Origin: Collinsella aerofaciens
GTDB taxonomy: Bacteria; Actinomycetota; Coriobacteriia; Coriobacteriales; Coriobacteriaceae
DNA length: 24,549 nucleotides
Assembly: GCA_021641225.1 (NCBI GenBank)
Contig: JAJWXI010000006.1
Location: 1-24,549 of the forward strand
Reading direction: 5' to 3'
The position numbers and the translations under genes are program-made. Each line of letters begins with the position of its first letter. The stretch's first letter is position 1. The notes beneath the pieces are model-generated. The model was not told where the DNA came from. It was given only the letters and a program-made list of their open reading frames with translations, and ran no database searches. Shown one piece after another: positions 7,326 to 16,084 of the stretch.

Positions 7326-7985
7326 GTGAACAAGAGCAAGCGCATCGCTATCAGTCTGGTCACAGGCGTGCTCGCTGCTCTGCTCTGCATGGTTTACGGT
7401 TCATCGATCCGCTCGCAAGCCGAACAGGTTCAGGCTGAGACCTTGGCCAAGTACGGTGGCGATCGCGTCGAGGTATGCGTCGCGGCGCGCGATATCGATG
7501 TGGGCGAGACCCTCGATGAGACCAATGTCATAACCCAGGAATGGCTGACGAGCCTGCTGCCGCGTGATGCGGCGACCGAGCTACGTCAGGTGCGCGGCGA
7601 CGTGACGACCTCGCGCATTCCCAAAAACGCCGTGATTTGCAATGTCTACACCAAGGCCGAGAGCCACAAGCTTGAGGTGCCTAAAGGCAAAGTTGCCGTT
7701 TCGGTGGCGGTCGATGCCGAGCACTCGGTCGGCGGCGCCACGGGCGTGGGCAGCTATGTGGACGTGTACGTGCAAAAAGATGGCGTAACCGATCGGCTGT
7801 GCGGCGCGTACGTGATCGATACCAGTGAGGATTCCGGTGCCACGCGCGAGGGCAAGATCGAATGGGTGACGCTGGCGGCTGACCCCGAAGACGTCAAGGA
7901 ACTGCTGGGAGCCTCGGGCAAGGGAACGGTCAGCTTGACGATTCCCGCCACGGCGCGCGGCAAAAAGAGCGGAGGCGACGAGTGA
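7326..7985 (+). CDS. CpaB/RcpC-like pilus assembly protein (SAF domain)
   Basis: First gene of the Tad operon. The 219-residue product has a basic tail, one membrane helix (about residues 8-24) and then an SAF-type segment with the AARDIDVGETLDETNV pattern near residues 53-68, as in Flp pilus proteins CpaB/RcpC. A second beta-rich part (GKVAVSVAVDAEHSVGG, then YVDVYV) matches the RcpC C-terminal region. It is probably anchored in the membrane with an extracytoplasmic domain; in diderms CpaB works with the secretin, which is absent here, so its job in a monoderm is less clear. I chose GTG 7326 because GAGAGGAG lies just upstream; ATG 7311 sits before that signal. Its TGA overlaps the next ATG. 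Confidence 0.8.
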   Translation: MNKSKRIAISLVTGVLAALLCMVYGSSIRSQAEQVQAETLAKYGGDRVEVCVAARDIDVGETLDETNVITQEWLTSLLPRDAATELRQVRGDVTTSRIPKNAVICNVYTKAESHKLEVPKGKVAVSVAVDAEHSVGGATGVGSYVDVYVQKDGVTDRLCGAYVIDTSEDSGATREGKIEWVTLAADPEDVKELLGASGKGTVSLTIPATARGKKSGGDE

Positions 7986-9634
7986 TGAAGGCGATCTGGC
8001 TTGCGTGCTGCGCGTGCGGCGATTACGGACTGTTGCAGCGGGAAGTCGTGGGCCGTGATGTGGGTGCACAGGTGCTTCGCGTGGGTGACCTGGACGGGCT
8101 GGTTTCCATGGCGCGGGCGTTTCCGTCACGCCGCGGGGCTGCCATCATCGCGGCGTCTCTGTTTGATACCGAAGATGTGCGCAAGACTGTTGCGCGCCTG
8201 ACGGCCGAAGGCCGCGTGAGTCGCGTGGTCGTGTTGATAGAAGCGCTCGATCCGTCGGATATCGAGGGGCTGTTTCGCGCGGGGGCGACCGAGGTCATCG
8301 CTGCACACAGTATATGCGGCAACGGGCGCGCGGGCGAGGGAGCGGTTGATTCCGATCGGCGCATGACGATTGAGCCCGATGCTTTTGTTGATAGGGAACC
8401 CGGGGCGCCTCGCGCTACAAGAGGCCCGCGTGTTGATGATTATGGAAAAGCGGAAGCCGAGCATGGTCGGCGCCCCCGGAACCCCCTTGTATACGATGAC
8501 GCTGGAGGGCCGGCGCAGCATGCTGGCGATTCCCCGGCTGTAGATATGGGATACGTGCACGGCGTGAATCTGGCGGATGAACTCGATGAAGTTGAGGGCT
8601 TTGCCGGGTGCGGCGAGTTGTCGCTGATGCAGCATGAGCAGATTGCACAGAACGAGCCTGCCTCGCAGACCGAACAAGCTGCCATGCCGGCTTGGACGCA
8701 GCGTGTGGTTGCGGCGGGGGAGACGGGGACGCTGTCACCGACGCCCGCCCCGCCGCCTCCGATGCCGCCGGCAGACGCTGCCGCTTCGCCGCATCGAGCT
8801 CCGGTCATCTGCGCCATTTCGGGTTCGGGCGGTTGCGGCAAGTCGACGATCGTTGCCACCATGGCACACACATCGTCGCTGTTGGGCTTGCGTGCCGCCG
8901 TGCTCGACCTGGACCTGATGTTTGGAAACCTTTACGACTTGTTAGGCGTCGATGCTCCGCGCGATATGGCGGCACTTATCGAGCCGTCGGCGGCGGGCAC
9001 GCTCACCGAGCCGGATATCGTAGCCACATCGATGCGCGTGGCACCGGGCGTTACGCTCTGGGGTCCCGTCGCGGCGCCCGAGCAAGCCGAGCTCATGGCA
9101 CGTCCGGTGGAGCTACTGCTTGATGTTCTGCGTCGCGAATCCGACGTGGTCTTTATCGATACCTCGGTCTTTTGGGGCGACGCCGTGGCGGCTGCGGTGG
9201 CGGCGAGCGACCGTTGCCTGGTCGTTGGCGATGCGGCGGTGTCGTCCGCGGCATCGGCATCGCGCGTCATTGAACTGGCAGGTCGAGTAGGTGTGCCGCG
9301 CACGCGCATGAGCGCCGTGTTCAACCGGTTCGGTGCGCGCGGGGCAGACGAGGACGTCGCCATGCGCTTTGAGATTGCCTGTGCGTTGAGCTCCAAGATT
9401 CGTATCGCCGATGGCGGGCAGGATCTCGCCGCGCTCATGGCGTTTGGGCGCGCTGACGAGGCAGTGGGGCAGACCAGCGCTTTTGCGACTAGCGTGCGCG
9501 AGGCCACGCGCGAGATGCTCGTGGAACTGGGGTGCGCCGTCGGCCCTTGGAGCGATATGGTCGCCGACCGTGCAACGCGCACCGAACGCCCGCGTATCCG
9601 CCTTCCCTGGTCGCGCGAGGGTGATCAGCGATGA
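7985..9634 (+). CDS. tadZ: TadZ/CpaE-like pilus localisation ATPase
   Basis: A MinD/ParA-type ATPase that places the Tad machine at the membrane. The N-terminal 110 residues resemble a receiver-like domain (VVVLIEALDPSDIEGLFRAG ends like a REC fold). A low-complexity linker of about 160 residues, rich in Pro, Gln and Ala, follows. The ATPase domain starts with GSGGCGKST (catalytic lysine K286) and AVLDLDLMFGNLYD, typical of CpaE. The extra lysine of the deviant Walker motif (KGG) is replaced by serine. Start: ATG 7985 overlaps the previous stop; GTG 7982 is also possible, with GGAGG at 7971-7975 serving either. The stop overlaps the tadA start (ATGA), indicating translational coupling. Length 549 residues. 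Confidence 0.82.
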   Translation: MKAIWLACCACGDYGLLQREVVGRDVGAQVLRVGDLDGLVSMARAFPSRRGAAIIAASLFDTEDVRKTVARLTAEGRVSRVVVLIEALDPSDIEGLFRAGATEVIAAHSICGNGRAGEGAVDSDRRMTIEPDAFVDREPGAPRATRGPRVDDYGKAEAEHGRRPRNPLVYDDAGGPAQHAGDSPAVDMGYVHGVNLADELDEVEGFAGCGELSLMQHEQIAQNEPASQTEQAAMPAWTQRVVAAGETGTLSPTPAPPPPMPPADAAASPHRAPVICAISGSGGCGKSTIVATMAHTSSLLGLRAAVLDLDLMFGNLYDLLGVDAPRDMAALIEPSAAGTLTEPDIVATSMRVAPGVTLWGPVAAPEQAELMARPVELLLDVLRRESDVVFIDTSVFWGDAVAAAVAASDRCLVVGDAAVSSAASASRVIELAGRVGVPRTRMSAVFNRFGARGADEDVAMRFEIACALSSKIRIADGGQDLAALMAFGRADEAVGQTSAFATSVREATREMLVELGCAVGPWSDMVADRATRTERPRIRLPWSREGDQR

Positions 9635-10959
9635 GCCTGCAAACGAGGATTAAGGCTGCCGGCGCTGCGGCGGCGGCAGCGCCTGTAGATGCGGGGCGTC
9701 GCCGCGCCGTGAAACGACGCACCAAGCGCGCCGTGATGGACCGCATGGGTTACGACGAAGTGGCGCGTATCAGCGCCTATATCGACCCGGCACTTGCCCG
9801 CTCGGAATTGCGTCCTGCGGTGGAGGCGGCGCTCAATGTTGAGGAGCCGACCGATCTCGCGATGCCCGAGCGCGAGACCATCATCGACGAGATTTTGGAT
9901 GACGTGGTGGGCTTGGGGCCGTTGCAGCCGCTCATCGAGGACGACACCGTTACCGAGATCATGATCAACGGCTGCCGCTCGGCTTTCTTTGAACGCGGCG
10001 GCGTCTTGTACCCCATCGAGCATGCGTTTGAGGATGATGAGCAGATCCGTGTGCTTATCGACCGCATTATCTCGCCACTTGGCCGCCGTATCGACGAGCG
10101 CAGCCCCATCGTCAACGCCCGCCTCAAAACGGGCTATCGCGTCAACGCGGTGATTCCGCCTGTGGCGATTGACGGACCGATTCTCACCATCCGAAAGTTC
10201 TCGGACCGTATCTGCTCGCTGGACGAGCTCGTGGGGTTGGGATCGCTGCCGCTTTGGTATGCGCAGCTGCTGTCGTGTGCGGTGTCGCTGCGACAGGACC
10301 TGGCGGTTGCGGGAGGCACGGGATCTGGTAAGACCACCCTGCTCAACGCGTTGTCATGTGAGATTTCTACCGGCGAGCGCATCGTGACGATCGAGGACTC
10401 TGCCGAGCTCAAGTTTGCACATCATCCGCACGTGGTGCGCCTAGAGGCGCGCGAGGCTTCAATTGAGGGCGAGGGCGCGGTGACGATCCGCGACCTGGTA
10501 ACTAATGCCCTACGCATGCGCCCCGACCGCATCGTGGTGGGCGAGGTGCGCGGTGCCGAGTGCTGCGACATGTTGCAGGCCATGAACACGGGCCACGACG
10601 GGTCGCTCACCACACTTCATGCGGGTTCAGAACAGGAGACCGTGGTGCGTCTGACGTTGCTTGCACGTTATGGCATCGATCTGCCGAGCGAGCTCATCGA
10701 GGAGCAGATTGCCATGGCGCTCGACGGCATCGTGATGTCCGAGCGCCACGCCGATGGCAGGCGTTTCGTCTCCTCGTATTCGGGGGTGCGACGCGCCGCA
10801 TCGGGTGGCGTAGAGCTCGAGCGCTATGTGACGTTCGATGCCGCCGAGCGCACCTGGACGCTTGACCGCGAGCCGCCGTTTATCGCAGAAGGCCTGCGGT
10901 CGGGGACGCTCACACAAGAGGAGGTGGACGAATGGAGATCACTGTGCCCCTCGTCGTAG
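9631..10959 (+). CDS. tadA: Tad pilus secretion ATPase
   Basis: The hexameric motor of Flp pilus assembly (GspE/CpaF family), cytoplasmic, powering pilin extrusion. The 442-residue product carries the TadA/CpaF N-terminal pattern (LGPLQPLIEDDTVTEIMING), the arginine-rich segment RVNAVIPP, Walker A GGTGSGKTT (about residues 229-237), the Asp-box region IVTIEDSAELKF, Walker B IVVGEVRGAE (near 300) and the His-box TGHDGSLTTLHA. All catalytic features are intact. It overlaps tadZ by 4 bases and tadB by 28 bases. Confidence 0.95.
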   Translation: MSLQTRIKAAGAAAAAAPVDAGRRRAVKRRTKRAVMDRMGYDEVARISAYIDPALARSELRPAVEAALNVEEPTDLAMPERETIIDEILDDVVGLGPLQPLIEDDTVTEIMINGCRSAFFERGGVLYPIEHAFEDDEQIRVLIDRIISPLGRRIDERSPIVNARLKTGYRVNAVIPPVAIDGPILTIRKFSDRICSLDELVGLGSLPLWYAQLLSCAVSLRQDLAVAGGTGSGKTTLLNALSCEISTGERIVTIEDSAELKFAHHPHVVRLEAREASIEGEGAVTIRDLVTNALRMRPDRIVVGEVRGAECCDMLQAMNTGHDGSLTTLHAGSEQETVVRLTLLARYGIDLPSELIEEQIAMALDGIVMSERHADGRRFVSSYSGVRRAASGGVELERYVTFDAAERTWTLDREPPFIAEGLRSGTLTQEEVDEWRSLCPSS

Positions 10960-11858
10960 GGGGCTTGGCAGGGCTTTCTGTCGCGACGGCGTGCGGGGCG
11001 GAACCTCGTGTGCCGCAGGTACCGCCGGCGGAGCTGGCGCGTCAGGCGCTCGAGACGGTGGCAGAGAAGCTGCCGCGTGAGCTGGTGGAAAACGATCTGC
11101 TGAAAAAGATCGCCCGTTCGTGGGCATCGCTGGCTCCGGCGCATCGCCTTGGCCTCGTGATCGAAGATGCTTCGGGACGTTTGGCGTTTCTGCTGCTATC
11201 GAGCGGTGTCTGCTGCGTTTTACTAACGATGGTGTCGTTATCGCCCCCCGGATTTGCCTTGGGACTTGTTGCTCCGTTTGCCGTTGGTGCCGCTCGGGAT
11301 GGCTTTGAGAGCCGGCGCGAGCAACACGATGCAGAAGAGGCAATGCCCGAGGCGTTTACCGCACTTTCCATGTCGCTTGCCTCGGGACATTCGCTGGCCC
11401 AGGGCATGCGCTTTGTGGGCGCTCATGCGCAAGAGCCAGTGCATACCGAGTTTTTGCGGGTGGCGGCGGCGATCGATTGCGGCATCTCGGCGACCGACGC
11501 GCTCGATGACTTGCTCGTGCGTATCGACGCCCCCGGCCTTTCGCTTGTGACTTTGGCGCTTAAGGTGTCTCAGCGCACCGGCGCTCCGCTTGCCGACTTA
11601 CTGTCCGAGGCGTCGAGCATGGTGGGGGAGCGCATTGAGCTCAAGCGCCGCCTGGATGTTAAGACGTCGCAGGCTCGCATGTCTGCGCATATGGTCGCAG
11701 CGATGCCGGCGGGCATGTGCGCGGTGTTGGCGCTGCTTTCGGCAGATTTTCGTCGCGGTCTTGCGACGCCTGCCGGCGCGGGCGCTGTGGTGTTGGGTCT
11801 TGCCCTCAACGCCGTTGCCCTGGTGGTTATCCGGCGCATTATGCGGGTGGAGCTATGA
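10932..11858 (+). CDS. tadB: TadB-like pilus platform protein (T2SSF domain)
   Basis: An inner platform membrane protein that couples the TadA motor to pilin. The 308-residue product has an N-terminal helix (about 5-22), paired membrane helices near 85-120, a T2SSF domain with the typical MPEAFTALSMSLASGHSL motif, and a C-terminal pair of helices. GAGGAGGT lies six bases before the ATG, inside the end of tadA; the stop overlaps the tadC start. It pairs with the following gene as the usual TadB/TadC heterodimer. Confidence 0.85.
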   Translation: MEITVPLVVGGLAGLSVATACGAEPRVPQVPPAELARQALETVAEKLPRELVENDLLKKIARSWASLAPAHRLGLVIEDASGRLAFLLLSSGVCCVLLTMVSLSPPGFALGLVAPFAVGAARDGFESRREQHDAEEAMPEAFTALSMSLASGHSLAQGMRFVGAHAQEPVHTEFLRVAAAIDCGISATDALDDLLVRIDAPGLSLVTLALKVSQRTGAPLADLLSEASSMVGERIELKRRLDVKTSQARMSAHMVAAMPAGMCAVLALLSADFRRGLATPAGAGAVVLGLALNAVALVVIRRIMRVEL

Positions 11859-12496
11859 GCGCCCCGGTTGCAGTTGCGGCTTGCCTGTGCGCCCTGAGTG
11901 TATTTGTCGCGACGGGTTTGGATCGGGCGGATGCACGCAAGATCGCAGGGGCCTGCAAGCGCGAGGCGGTGCTGGTCGCTGCCGCGGGTCGCTCGGTGGT
12001 CGATGCTCTGACCGCGCGAGTGAAGGGCGCGGTTGGAGCGGGCGGCCCGGCGCGAGTGTCGCTCGGCGAAGTGTCCGAGATGATCGATGTTGTGCGCTTG
12101 GGTCTTTCGGCCGGTCTTTCGTTTGATGCGGCGCTTGAGATTTTCTGCGCCAACCGCCGGTCAGTGCTGGCTCTTCGCCTTGAGCGCGCCTGCATGGCGT
12201 GGCAGGTGGGCGTGGGCACGCGTGAGGACGAGCTGTTGGCCGCCGCGCGCGACCTGGACGTGCGAGCGCTCGAGACCTTTGCCATCACGGTGGGGCAGGC
12301 GCTCGCCCTGGGTGCCCCACTTGCCGAGACGCTGGCCGCTCAAAGTCGCGAGATCCGTGCGGCTCATCGCGCCGCGGTCGAGCGCGAGATCGAGCGTGCG
12401 CCCGTCAAGCTGCTGATTCCCACCGGCACGCTCATCTTGCCGGCGTTGCTTCTGTCCATATTGGGCCCGCTGCTGGGAGCAGGCGGGATGATGTAG
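11855..12496 (+). CDS. tadC: TadC-like pilus platform protein (T2SSF domain)
   Basis: The second T2SSF-type membrane platform protein, 213 residues: an N-terminal hydrophobic segment (PVAVAACLCALSVFVATG), a cytoplasmic T2SSF core with LGLSAGLSFDAALEIF, and a hydrophobic C-terminus (LILPALLLSILGPLLGAG). It is shorter than many TadC proteins because the N-terminal domain is reduced. ATG 11855 sits in an ATGA overlap with tadB; the open frame reaches further upstream but only inside tadB. Confidence 0.8.
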   Translation: MSAPVAVAACLCALSVFVATGLDRADARKIAGACKREAVLVAAAGRSVVDALTARVKGAVGAGGPARVSLGEVSEMIDVVRLGLSAGLSFDAALEIFCANRRSVLALRLERACMAWQVGVGTREDELLAAARDLDVRALETFAITVGQALALGAPLAETLAAQSREIRAAHRAAVEREIERAPVKLLIPTGTLILPALLLSILGPLLGAGGMM

Positions 12497-12506
12497 GGAG
12501 GAATAC

Positions 12507-12740
12507 ATGAACACGATGACTGACGCTGCTGGCAAGGTCCAGGGCTGGGCGTTTTGCCGGGCGGCACATGTTCGTCAGCGCGCTAAGGAACTATTGCAGG
12601 AGGAGAGTGCACAGGGTACCACCGAGTATGCCATCTTGGTCGGCGTGCTCGTGGTGATCGCGATTATCGCCATCGTCGCATTTAAGGGCAAGGTCCAAGA
12701 TCTATGGAACGCTATCAGCGAGGGCATCAACAGCCTGTAG
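12507..12740 (+). CDS. flp: Flp-type pilin, main candidate
   Basis: A 77-residue prepilin: a charged leader, then EESAQGTTEYAILVGVLVV with the Glu40-Tyr41 pair that marks Flp pilins, and one hydrophobic helix followed by KGKVQDLWNAI. It would be cleaved by a TadV-type peptidase in the leader before the helix. Glycine 37 is three residues before Glu40 rather than the more usual five, so the exact cleavage point is uncertain. GGGAGGA precedes the ATG. The gene follows tadC by 10 bases. The leader is long (about 37 residues) for this family. Confidence 0.88.
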   Translation: MNTMTDAAGKVQGWAFCRAAHVRQRAKELLQEESAQGTTEYAILVGVLVVIAIIAIVAFKGKVQDLWNAISEGINSL

Positions 12741-13267
12741 AGGGCGAGCGCCCCATCGGGGTGCTGCTGGTGTTTGCTTGCCTGACCGTGGCGATAGTGG
12801 CGGTGCTTTGGGGGCTTAACGCCGCGCGGCAGCAGCGTCCTGGGACCGCCTCCGATTTGGGCTCAGATTCGGCGGTGGCGTCTCAAAAAGATGAGATGCG
12901 AGATGCGGACGATTCGGATGTCGCTGTCACGGCGCAAACCTTTCTGCGGACGCTCGACAAGCGGTCTGGCACTGCGACGGATTCGCCTGAGGGCAACGCG
13001 ATTGCGGTCCGGCTTGCATGGTCCGAGGACCGACCGATGACCGAAGCGGCGGCGGATATGCTGCGTTCCTATCGCGAGGTACCCACGGCGCAACTTGCTC
13101 TGAGCGGCTATCTCGACATCAAGGGAAACGTGTGGGGCGCCATCGTGCGTGACGGACGCGGCTGGGTCGATATGGTGACGGTTGCCGCGGATGCTGGTGA
13201 TACTTCGTGTCGCCTGCGCGCCGTGCGCCTGGTTCCGCAAACAATAAGCTCAAAGGAGGGGTCGTGA
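12704..13267 (+). CDS. Unrecognised single-pass membrane protein of the Tad operon
   Basis: I do not recognise this 187-residue product. It has a short polar N-terminus, one strong membrane helix (about residues 18-38, VLLVFACLTVAIVAVLWGL) and an acidic, soluble rest that should face outward. The last 80 residues alternate hydrophobic and polar positions and contain YLDIKGNVWGAIVRDGRGW, suggesting a small beta domain. The only plausible start is an ATG inside the last 37 bases of flp in another frame, so translation would be coupled to pilin synthesis. Position between two pilin genes suggests a pilus accessory or minor-subunit role; that is inference from context. Confidence 0.65.
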   Translation: MERYQRGHQQPVEGERPIGVLLVFACLTVAIVAVLWGLNAARQQRPGTASDLGSDSAVASQKDEMRDADDSDVAVTAQTFLRTLDKRSGTATDSPEGNAIAVRLAWSEDRPMTEAAADMLRSYREVPTAQLALSGYLDIKGNVWGAIVRDGRGWVDMVTVAADAGDTSCRLRAVRLVPQTISSKEGS

Positions 13268-13268
13268 A

Positions 13269-13487
13269 ATGCATGGCGTTCTGCGTGAAGAGGTTGCCCA
13301 AGCGACTGTGGAATACGCCATCGTCACGGTGGCGCTGTTATCGATCGTGCTGGCGATTGCGGGGCTTTGGCGTGCTGGCACTGATGGGCGCTTGGCGGCG
13401 CTGGTCGAGCGGGCGGCGTCTCACGGCGTCACCTCGACATCGGTTGTCGACGCTGCTGCGGGTGCTAAGGACATCGCGCTGTATTGA
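13269..13487 (+). CDS. Second Flp/TadE-type small pilin-like protein
   Basis: A 72-residue product: MHGVLREEV leader, then AQATVEYAIVTVALLSIVL with Glu15-Tyr16 and a single hydrophobic helix. It resembles Flp pilins, but position -1 to the motif is alanine in place of the glycine expected by prepilin peptidase, and the leader is very short. AGGAGG lies about nine bases before the ATG. It may be a minor pilin or pseudopilin. Its 3' end overlaps the likely start of the next gene. Confidence 0.75.
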   Translation: MHGVLREEVAQATVEYAIVTVALLSIVLAIAGLWRAGTDGRLAALVERAASHGVTSTSVVDAAAGAKDIALY

Positions 13488-13959
13488 TATCGCGCGCGAG
13501 GACCGGGCGCAGTCTACGGTCGAGGCCGCTTTTTTGCTGCCGACGTTTCTGACACTCATCCTTCTCGCGCTGCAACCGGTGTGTCTGCTCTATACGCGCG
13601 CGGTCATGGAGTCTGCCGCCGCCGAGACCGCGCGGCTCATGACCACGACGGCGGCGGAGGACGACGATCTTAAGGAGTTCACCCGCCGCCGACTTGCCGC
13701 AGTGCCCAACGTCTCGATCTTTCATGCCGGCGGGCCGTTGTCGTGGGATATCGAGCTTGGCCGGGCCGGTGCGGGTGGCGTCTCGTCCGTGTCCGTTTCC
13801 GGCGAGGTCAAGCCGTTGCCTGTGATCGGTGCGTTTGCGCAGGCTATGGGTGGTACCGCCGAGGGCGGCTACGTTGAGCTCAAGGTCGATGTCTCGTATC
13901 GATCGCGTCCCGAATGGCTGGAGGGAGATTATGATTCGTGGATTGCTGCATGGGATTAA
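13462..13959 (+). CDS. TadE-like pseudopilin
   Basis: The product contains EDRAQSTVEAAFLLPTFLTL, the typical TadE-like domain of minor pilins, followed by QPVCLLYTRAVMESAAAET and about 110 residues of extracytoplasmic domain. The frame is open well upstream, so the start is uncertain: GTG 13462 (165 residues) gives the usual short leader but has no good ribosome binding site; TTG 13444 and ATG 13384 are alternatives. Translation is probably coupled to the preceding small pilin gene, whose stop lies at 13485-13487. The 3' end overlaps the next gene by 29 bases. Confidence 0.75.
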   Translation: MLRTSRCIDIAREDRAQSTVEAAFLLPTFLTLILLALQPVCLLYTRAVMESAAAETARLMTTTAAEDDDLKEFTRRRLAAVPNVSIFHAGGPLSWDIELGRAGAGGVSSVSVSGEVKPLPVIGAFAQAMGGTAEGGYVELKVDVSYRSRPEWLEGDYDSWIAAWD

Positions 13960-16084
13960 GCGTTTCTGGTCTAGACGCGTTTTGACGCACCGTCCGAGCT
14001 GCCATCGCAAGCGAGGCGGCTTTATGGGTCGAGCCGGTGTCGATCTGTTTATCGAAGACGGCGCCTATACCACGCTTTCTTCTGCCGTGGTCATCCTAGT
14101 GGTGCTCACATTGTTGTTTTCGTCGACCGCGGCGATATGGAGCATGTCGCGTGCCGGGGATACCCAGGTGGCGGCTGATAGCGGCGCGCTGGCGGGTGCC
14201 AACGTAGTGTCGTCCTATCACACGGCTGCCACGGTGGTTGATGCGAGCATCTTGAGTCTGGGGCTGGCGGGGTTTGCCACGATCGGGACGGGCCTGGTCG
14301 CCATCCTCATCCCGGGTGCCGAGCCGGTTGCCGGCAATATGGTCGACACCGGGATTGAGATCATTAAAACGCGCAACAAGTTTGCCAAAAGCGCATCGGA
14401 AGGCTTACAGAAAATCGAGACGGCTCTGCCGTATCTGATCGCCGCGCGTGCCACGCAGGCGGTGTCGGCGCAGGATACCGATAGTGTGACCTATACCGGT
14501 ACGGCGCTTGCCGTGCCCAGGACATCCGAGTCTGACTTCGCTGCGCTCAAAGGATCAGAGATCTCGACCGATACCATTAAAGACACATCAGATGATTTAG
14601 AGTGTGCGGCCGAGGAGCTGCGGAAGGCTTCTGAGGACACGGCGAAGGCTAAAGAGCGTGCTTGGCTGGCGGATTGTGGTGGGTCTGACAAGGGCTCGGT
14701 CGGCAGCTGTTCTTGCATGTGGGAGCGTGCGAAAAGCCTAACGGATCTCTCCGGTGTTCAAAATCCGCATTACTCATCGAGCGTTACGTGGGAGCCCCAA
14801 GTTGCCCTTGATCGCGCGAAGGACTACTACCATTGGCGTCTGACAAATGAGAAGCCCCACGGCTCGAGTGTCGAGATGAAGGCAGAGTCTGCGGCGCGTA
14901 AGGCGTTTTATACCTATGCGAGCGCGGAGGTCGATCGGGCACATATAACCGAGAACGGAGACAGGGTTTCCTCCTATATTCCGCTGCTGCCGCGCAACTC
15001 TGATGAGGTTCGGGCGACGGAGCTCTATACCGATGCGGTGTGGCCGACGAGCGTGAACGATGACAAGGCGTATCTGCATTACGGGACGACCTGCCCTAAC
15101 TATAAGAAAGGGACGCCGAGCGGATTTGCTTCGGTTGCCGATTACGATGGACAGGATAAATGCAGCAAATGCCATTTTGGCGTTTTGTCGCTTGGTGCTG
15201 TTGCGGCGCCTTCAACCTCTATCGAAAACGGCTTCGAGTATCACTTCGACGAGTTTAAAAAGGCCTTGGAGGAATACGTCAAATGTCGGAACAAAGAGCT
15301 TGAGCTCATGCGTCAGACCGAGGATGAGGCCGACCGTGCGAGCAATGCGTTTGACCAGGCCATTAAAGCGCTTTCGGGCGAGCGTCCGCGTATCGCTCCG
15401 CCCGGTCGCAACGGCGTGGTTGCCTTTGCGGTTTCGGGTGCCATCTCGAGCCCCGATGAGCTCAACTCTTCGTTTAACACGGCAGTCAGGCTTGGCGATC
15501 GCGGTGCCATCTCTGCCGCGGTGCTGGCGCCCGATGAGGCGACGGCGCAAAACAACGTGCTTTCGCGATTTTTCTCGACATTGAAGGAACGCTCGGGTGG
15601 CGTTGCCGGCGTACTCGATGGCGTCATGGATGTCTGGGGACGGCTGCTTGTGGGATACGGAGACATCCAAGGTTCGGCCGACGAACTTATGGACGAGATG
15701 ATTAAAGGCCTAGGAGGGGGCAGCGGCGCGTTGGGCTCCATCGCATCGTGGCTCGGCGATACCGTTTCGGCGTCCGTGGCGGCGTTGGGTCTGGAGCCGT
15801 GCGACTTGTGCCTGCGAAAGCCGGTGCTGACTGATTCCGCCAACGTCATCAAGAGTCCGGGGTCTGACATTGCTGGTCTCTCTCAAGCGCAAGACAAGCT
15901 GCGAAGCATTCCGTTGGGCGTGACCGATCCCAAGGCGCTTTGCGAGGCGTTGGAATATCAAGTCGAGCGCACCATCAGCGGTACGGTGCTCACACTTGCG
16001 GAGATTCCTCTGCCCGGCGGCGGCTCCATCCCGCTTACCGTCGATGTCGCCACGCTGGTTGGCGCTCTGGGCGGTGGGTCGTAA
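13931..16084 (+). CDS. Large TadG-like pilus-locus protein
   Basis: The 717-residue product has a basic N-terminus, a membrane helix (about 49-70, AVVILVVLTLLFSSTAAIW), then DTQVAADSGALAGANVV, which resembles the start of TadG/Flp-assembly proteins (they read A-D-A-A-A-L-A-G-A at this point), and a second hydrophobic stretch near 108-130. The remainder should be extracytoplasmic, mostly helical, with about a dozen cysteines, including CSCMW, CSKC and EPCDLC, able to form disulphides or bind metal. No von Willebrand domain is evident. ATG 13931 has GGAGG six bases upstream; the frame extends upstream without a better start. The middle (about 14520-15300) is less GC-rich than the rest. A tip or adhesin role is plausible but inferred. 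Confidence 0.65.
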   Translation: MIRGLLHGIKRFWSRRVLTHRPSCHRKRGGFMGRAGVDLFIEDGAYTTLSSAVVILVVLTLLFSSTAAIWSMSRAGDTQVAADSGALAGANVVSSYHTAATVVDASILSLGLAGFATIGTGLVAILIPGAEPVAGNMVDTGIEIIKTRNKFAKSASEGLQKIETALPYLIAARATQAVSAQDTDSVTYTGTALAVPRTSESDFAALKGSEISTDTIKDTSDDLECAAEELRKASEDTAKAKERAWLADCGGSDKGSVGSCSCMWERAKSLTDLSGVQNPHYSSSVTWEPQVALDRAKDYYHWRLTNEKPHGSSVEMKAESAARKAFYTYASAEVDRAHITENGDRVSSYIPLLPRNSDEVRATELYTDAVWPTSVNDDKAYLHYGTTCPNYKKGTPSGFASVADYDGQDKCSKCHFGVLSLGAVAAPSTSIENGFEYHFDEFKKALEEYVKCRNKELELMRQTEDEADRASNAFDQAIKALSGERPRIAPPGRNGVVAFAVSGAISSPDELNSSFNTAVRLGDRGAISAAVLAPDEATAQNNVLSRFFSTLKERSGGVAGVLDGVMDVWGRLLVGYGDIQGSADELMDEMIKGLGGGSGALGSIASWLGDTVSASVAALGLEPCDLCLRKPVLTDSANVIKSPGSDIAGLSQAQDKLRSIPLGVTDPKALCEALEYQVERTISGTVLTLAEIPLPGGGSIPLTVDVATLVGALGGGS

